From Bacteroidota bacterium (GTDB lineage Bacteria > Bacteroidota > Bacteroidia > Chitinophagales > Chitinophagaceae): a DNA stretch of 64,000 nt. Shown here one piece after another: positions 61,928 through 64,000 of this stretch. The number at the start of each line of letters is the position of its first letter. Position 1 is the stretch's first letter. Both the position numbers and the translations under genes were made by a program. The stretch lies in contig VGFT01000004.1 of NCBI GenBank assembly GCA_016868775.1, positions 124,001-188,000 of the forward strand. Reading direction: 5' to 3'. Under the pieces are notes generated by a model, which worked only from the letters and a program-made list of their open reading frames with translations, did no database searches and was not told where the DNA came from.

Positions 61928-63879
61928 TCCGTTGCGCTCGTCTTTTACTGCCTTGGATCTTGGTCGCCGGTATCACCTGGCCAAGTCCAACCCTGCATGC
62001 ACAATCAACCCCTTCCTCACTTCCCTGGCAAGTAAGTGCAAAAAAAACTTCGGAACAGGTATTTGAACTTCAGTTTGCCGTGGAGGTGCCTACCGGCTGG
62101 CAACTCTATGCACCCGGTCAATCAATTTTAGATATTCCCACCACGGAGATCAAATTTCCGGATAGCACCCTCCGCATCGGAAAAAAAATTAAGGTTGATC
62201 CCTCGCCCAATACCGAGAACAGTGAACTATTTGCTCAAAAGTTGTTGCTGTCAACCGGAAAAATAAGTTGGACCGTTTCCATTGAACTTCCCGGAGAATT
62301 ACCGGCTCAATTATCCGGTGAACTGCTGTACACCTTCGGCAATGGCGAAGCGTTCTATCCCTCTACGGTATTTCCATTTACGGTTCATCTGGCCGGTGGA
62401 AAATCGGTGGCCTCCGTAAAATGGAATGCCATCGACATGCAGCATCCCGTTCGCGATTGCGGAGATCAAACCAACACCGATCAATCGCTGTGGACAATCT
62501 TTCTGTTGGGCATTCTGGGTGGTTTGATCGCTTTTCTGACCCCCTGCGTGTTTCCGATGGTGCCCGTAACCGTTACATTCTTTACCAATCGTTCTTCCAC
62601 GCGTCAACAAGGAATTCTCAACGCAATCTGGTATGGCCTGTTCATCTTTTTGATCTACGTATCGATTTCCATACCCTTTCACTTGGCAGGCAGCGGAGTC
62701 GATGAAAACATCTTCAACAACCTGTCCACCAACGTCTGGCTCAACCTGCTGTTCTTTGGAATCTTTATTGTCTTTGCCCTTTCCTTCTTCGGACTCTTTG
62801 AGATCGGATTGCCTGCCGGATTGGCCAACCGAATGGATGCTCGCTCCGGGTTGGGGAATTTAGGCGGAATCTTTTTCATGGCCCTTACGCTGGCTATTGT
62901 ATCCTTTTCCTGCACCGGACCCATTCTCGGAACCTTGTTGGTAGGAGTTGCCGATCAGGGTGCATGGCCGCTGACTTACGGTGCCGCAGGATTTGGTCTG
63001 GCCCTCGGCTTACCCTTTGCCCTTTTTGCGCTGTTCCCGGGCTGGCTGCAGCGATTGCCCCGCTCGGGTACGTGGATGACCGATGTAAAAGTGGTACTCG
63101 GATTCATTGAACTGGCACTTGCGGTGAAGTTTTTTTCCAATGCCGATCTGGTAGAGCAATGGGGACTCATGAAGCGGGAATTATTCTTGAGCATCTGGGT
63201 CCTGCTGGGTGCAGGGATCGTTTTGTATCTGCTGGGCTGGCTCCGGTTTGGTCAACCGCCCGTTCGAAACTGGTCGATCACCCGAATCGCTTTTATCGGA
63301 TTTTTCGTTGGCATCACCGGGTATTTGGCAAGCGGACTTGGCTGTTCCCCTCGCTCGGAATTGGACTGGATCAGCGGTTTTCCGCCTCCAGGGGCATATA
63401 GTTTTTGTCCCGCTGAAAAAATTACCAAAGACCGACTGGAACCCATTAAAAATAACCTCGACTCGGCACGTTCGCTGGCCCAAGCGCGGAACAAACCCAT
63501 CCTGATCGATTTCACCGGCTGGGCCTGCGTCAATTGCCGAAGAATGGAAGAAAAGGTTTGGATCGACCCAGCGGTAAGCCGCTTGATGCGCGATTCCTTT
63601 GTAGTGGTATCGCTGTATGTTGACGATCGCAGAAAGCTTCCCCTTTCCGAACAGCGCGTGGAAAAAATGAAAGATGGACACGAGAAAAAGATCCTCACGG
63701 TGGGTGATCAATGGGCGGCTTTTCAAATTGCCAATTTTGGGGCAACGGCACAGCCGCAATACGCCATAATTGATGCCACAGGCAAAGCACTCACCCGAAC
63801 AAAATTCTATACCCCCGATGCACAGGAATTCCGAAGCTGGCTCGAATGTGGCATCGAGGCATTTGCGGAAAGAAAATAG
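61924..63879 (+). CDS. dsbD: Thiol:disulfide interchange protein DsbD with degenerate N-terminal domain
   Basis: The 651-residue protein has a signal peptide (ending TLHAQ), an N-terminal DsbD alpha domain, eight membrane helices with the redox cysteines in FLTPCVFPMVPVT and FSCTGPILG, and a C-terminal thioredoxin domain with WACVNC (Cys535, Cys538). In its alpha domain the Cys pair is lost: YTFGNGEAFYPS (near residue 136) replaces the YxxCxxxxCxPP of the small protein before it. The reduced cysteines are therefore supplied by the separate protein. Confidence 0.94.
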   Translation: MIRCARLLLPWILVAGITWPSPTLHAQSTPSSLPWQVSAKKTSEQVFELQFAVEVPTGWQLYAPGQSILDIPTTEIKFPDSTLRIGKKIKVDPSPNTENSELFAQKLLLSTGKISWTVSIELPGELPAQLSGELLYTFGNGEAFYPSTVFPFTVHLAGGKSVASVKWNAIDMQHPVRDCGDQTNTDQSLWTIFLLGILGGLIAFLTPCVFPMVPVTVTFFTNRSSTRQQGILNAIWYGLFIFLIYVSISIPFHLAGSGVDENIFNNLSTNVWLNLLFFGIFIVFALSFFGLFEIGLPAGLANRMDARSGLGNLGGIFFMALTLAIVSFSCTGPILGTLLVGVADQGAWPLTYGAAGFGLALGLPFALFALFPGWLQRLPRSGTWMTDVKVVLGFIELALAVKFFSNADLVEQWGLMKRELFLSIWVLLGAGIVLYLLGWLRFGQPPVRNWSITRIAFIGFFVGITGYLASGLGCSPRSELDWISGFPPPGAYSFCPAEKITKDRLEPIKNNLDSARSLAQARNKPILIDFTGWACVNCRRMEEKVWIDPAVSRLMRDSFVVVSLYVDDRRKLPLSEQRVEKMKDGHEKKILTVGDQWAAFQIANFGATAQPQYAIIDATGKALTRTKFYTPDAQEFRSWLECGIEAFAERK

Positions 63880-63885
63880 GTAGAC

Positions 63886-64000
63886 CTACAGCGAGATCTG
63901 ACGCTGCGTCATCATCTTACGCAGGTTGATCAGCCCGTAGCGCATCCGGCCCAGTGCCGTATTGATGCTGCAATTGGTAAGCTCCGCGATCTGCTTGAAA
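63886..64000 (-). CDS. Sigma-70 family RNA polymerase sigma factor, C-terminal end (gene continues past window)
   Basis: The last 38 codons on the minus strand read FKQIAELTNCSINTALGRMRYGLINLRKMM and end ISL before TAG. This is the helix-turn-helix of sigma region 4 with the pattern common in Bacteroidota ECF-like sigma factors. The rest is outside the window, so class and target genes are unknown. Confidence 0.85.
   Translation of the reverse strand, partial: FKQIAELTNCSINTALGRMRYGLINLRKMMTQRQISL

Overview
The window comes from a member of the Bacteroidota, most likely Chitinophagaceae or a close relative (base composition looks near 50-53% GC by eye). The evidence is a PorT-type type IX secretion protein next to a menaquinone methyltransferase, a T9SS-style C-terminal sorting domain, a TonB receptor/lipoprotein pair, a Bacteroidota-type FtsL and long-tailed FtsZ, an 84-residue F1 epsilon subunit, and repeated TAnnTTTG-like -7 promoter elements with almost no Shine-Dalgarno sequences. 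TAG is used as an ordinary stop codon (2758-2760, comM, queA, ftsW, dsbD).

Layout. 1-2760 (+): end of a TonB receptor, its partner lipoprotein, an outer-membrane barrel protein and a DUF2721 membrane protein. 10839-2762 (-): a run of MutS-like ATPase, M1 aminopeptidase, lipoprotein, comM (frameshifted), GT25 glycosyltransferase, ABC exporter and rhodanese. 10932-15253: a RemB/Wzi-like barrel protein, porT-ubiE (-), engB (+) and two small membrane proteins. 15266-18471 (-): a YkuK RNase H-fold protein, a secreted metzincin protease interrupted by two in-frame amber codons, its small secreted partner and a CoA-binding protein. 18509-20368 (+): a metallophosphoesterase fused to a PQQ-type propeller. 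20361-25031 (-): pdhC, dnaX and a GNAT-like protein. 25170-28448 (+): atpD-atpC and an orphan histidine kinase. 28445-29677 (-): queA.

29939-46076 (+) is a complete Bacteroidota dcw cluster: mraZ-rsmH-ftsL-ftsI(PASTA)-murE-mraY-murD-ftsW-murG-murC-ftsQ-ftsA-ftsZ, with many 1-8 nt overlaps and tandem terminators at the end. Its 261-bp divergent leader holds three tandem DnaA-box-like 9-mers, an AT-rich tract, a perfect 12-bp inverted repeat and 10-bp-phased MraZ boxes lying over the promoter. 46150-64000 is housekeeping: an ABC-2 exporter pair, a TIGR01777 epimerase, a FadN-type beta-oxidation enzyme, metG, ldcA, tandem alpha/beta hydrolases, kup, two poorly characterised envelope genes, purQ, a split DsbD system and the 3' end of a sigma-70 factor gene.

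I did not find a clear new defence or biosynthetic system. The most unusual material is the mraZ leader, the set of predicted leaderless genes whose -7 box ends 4-9 nt before an ATG or GTG start, the two-amber protease, the comM frameshift, and the DsbD whose own N-terminal domain has lost its cysteines while a free-standing copy keeps them. No gap between genes exceeds 300 bp. No tRNA, rRNA, CRISPR array, insertion sequence or phage gene was seen.
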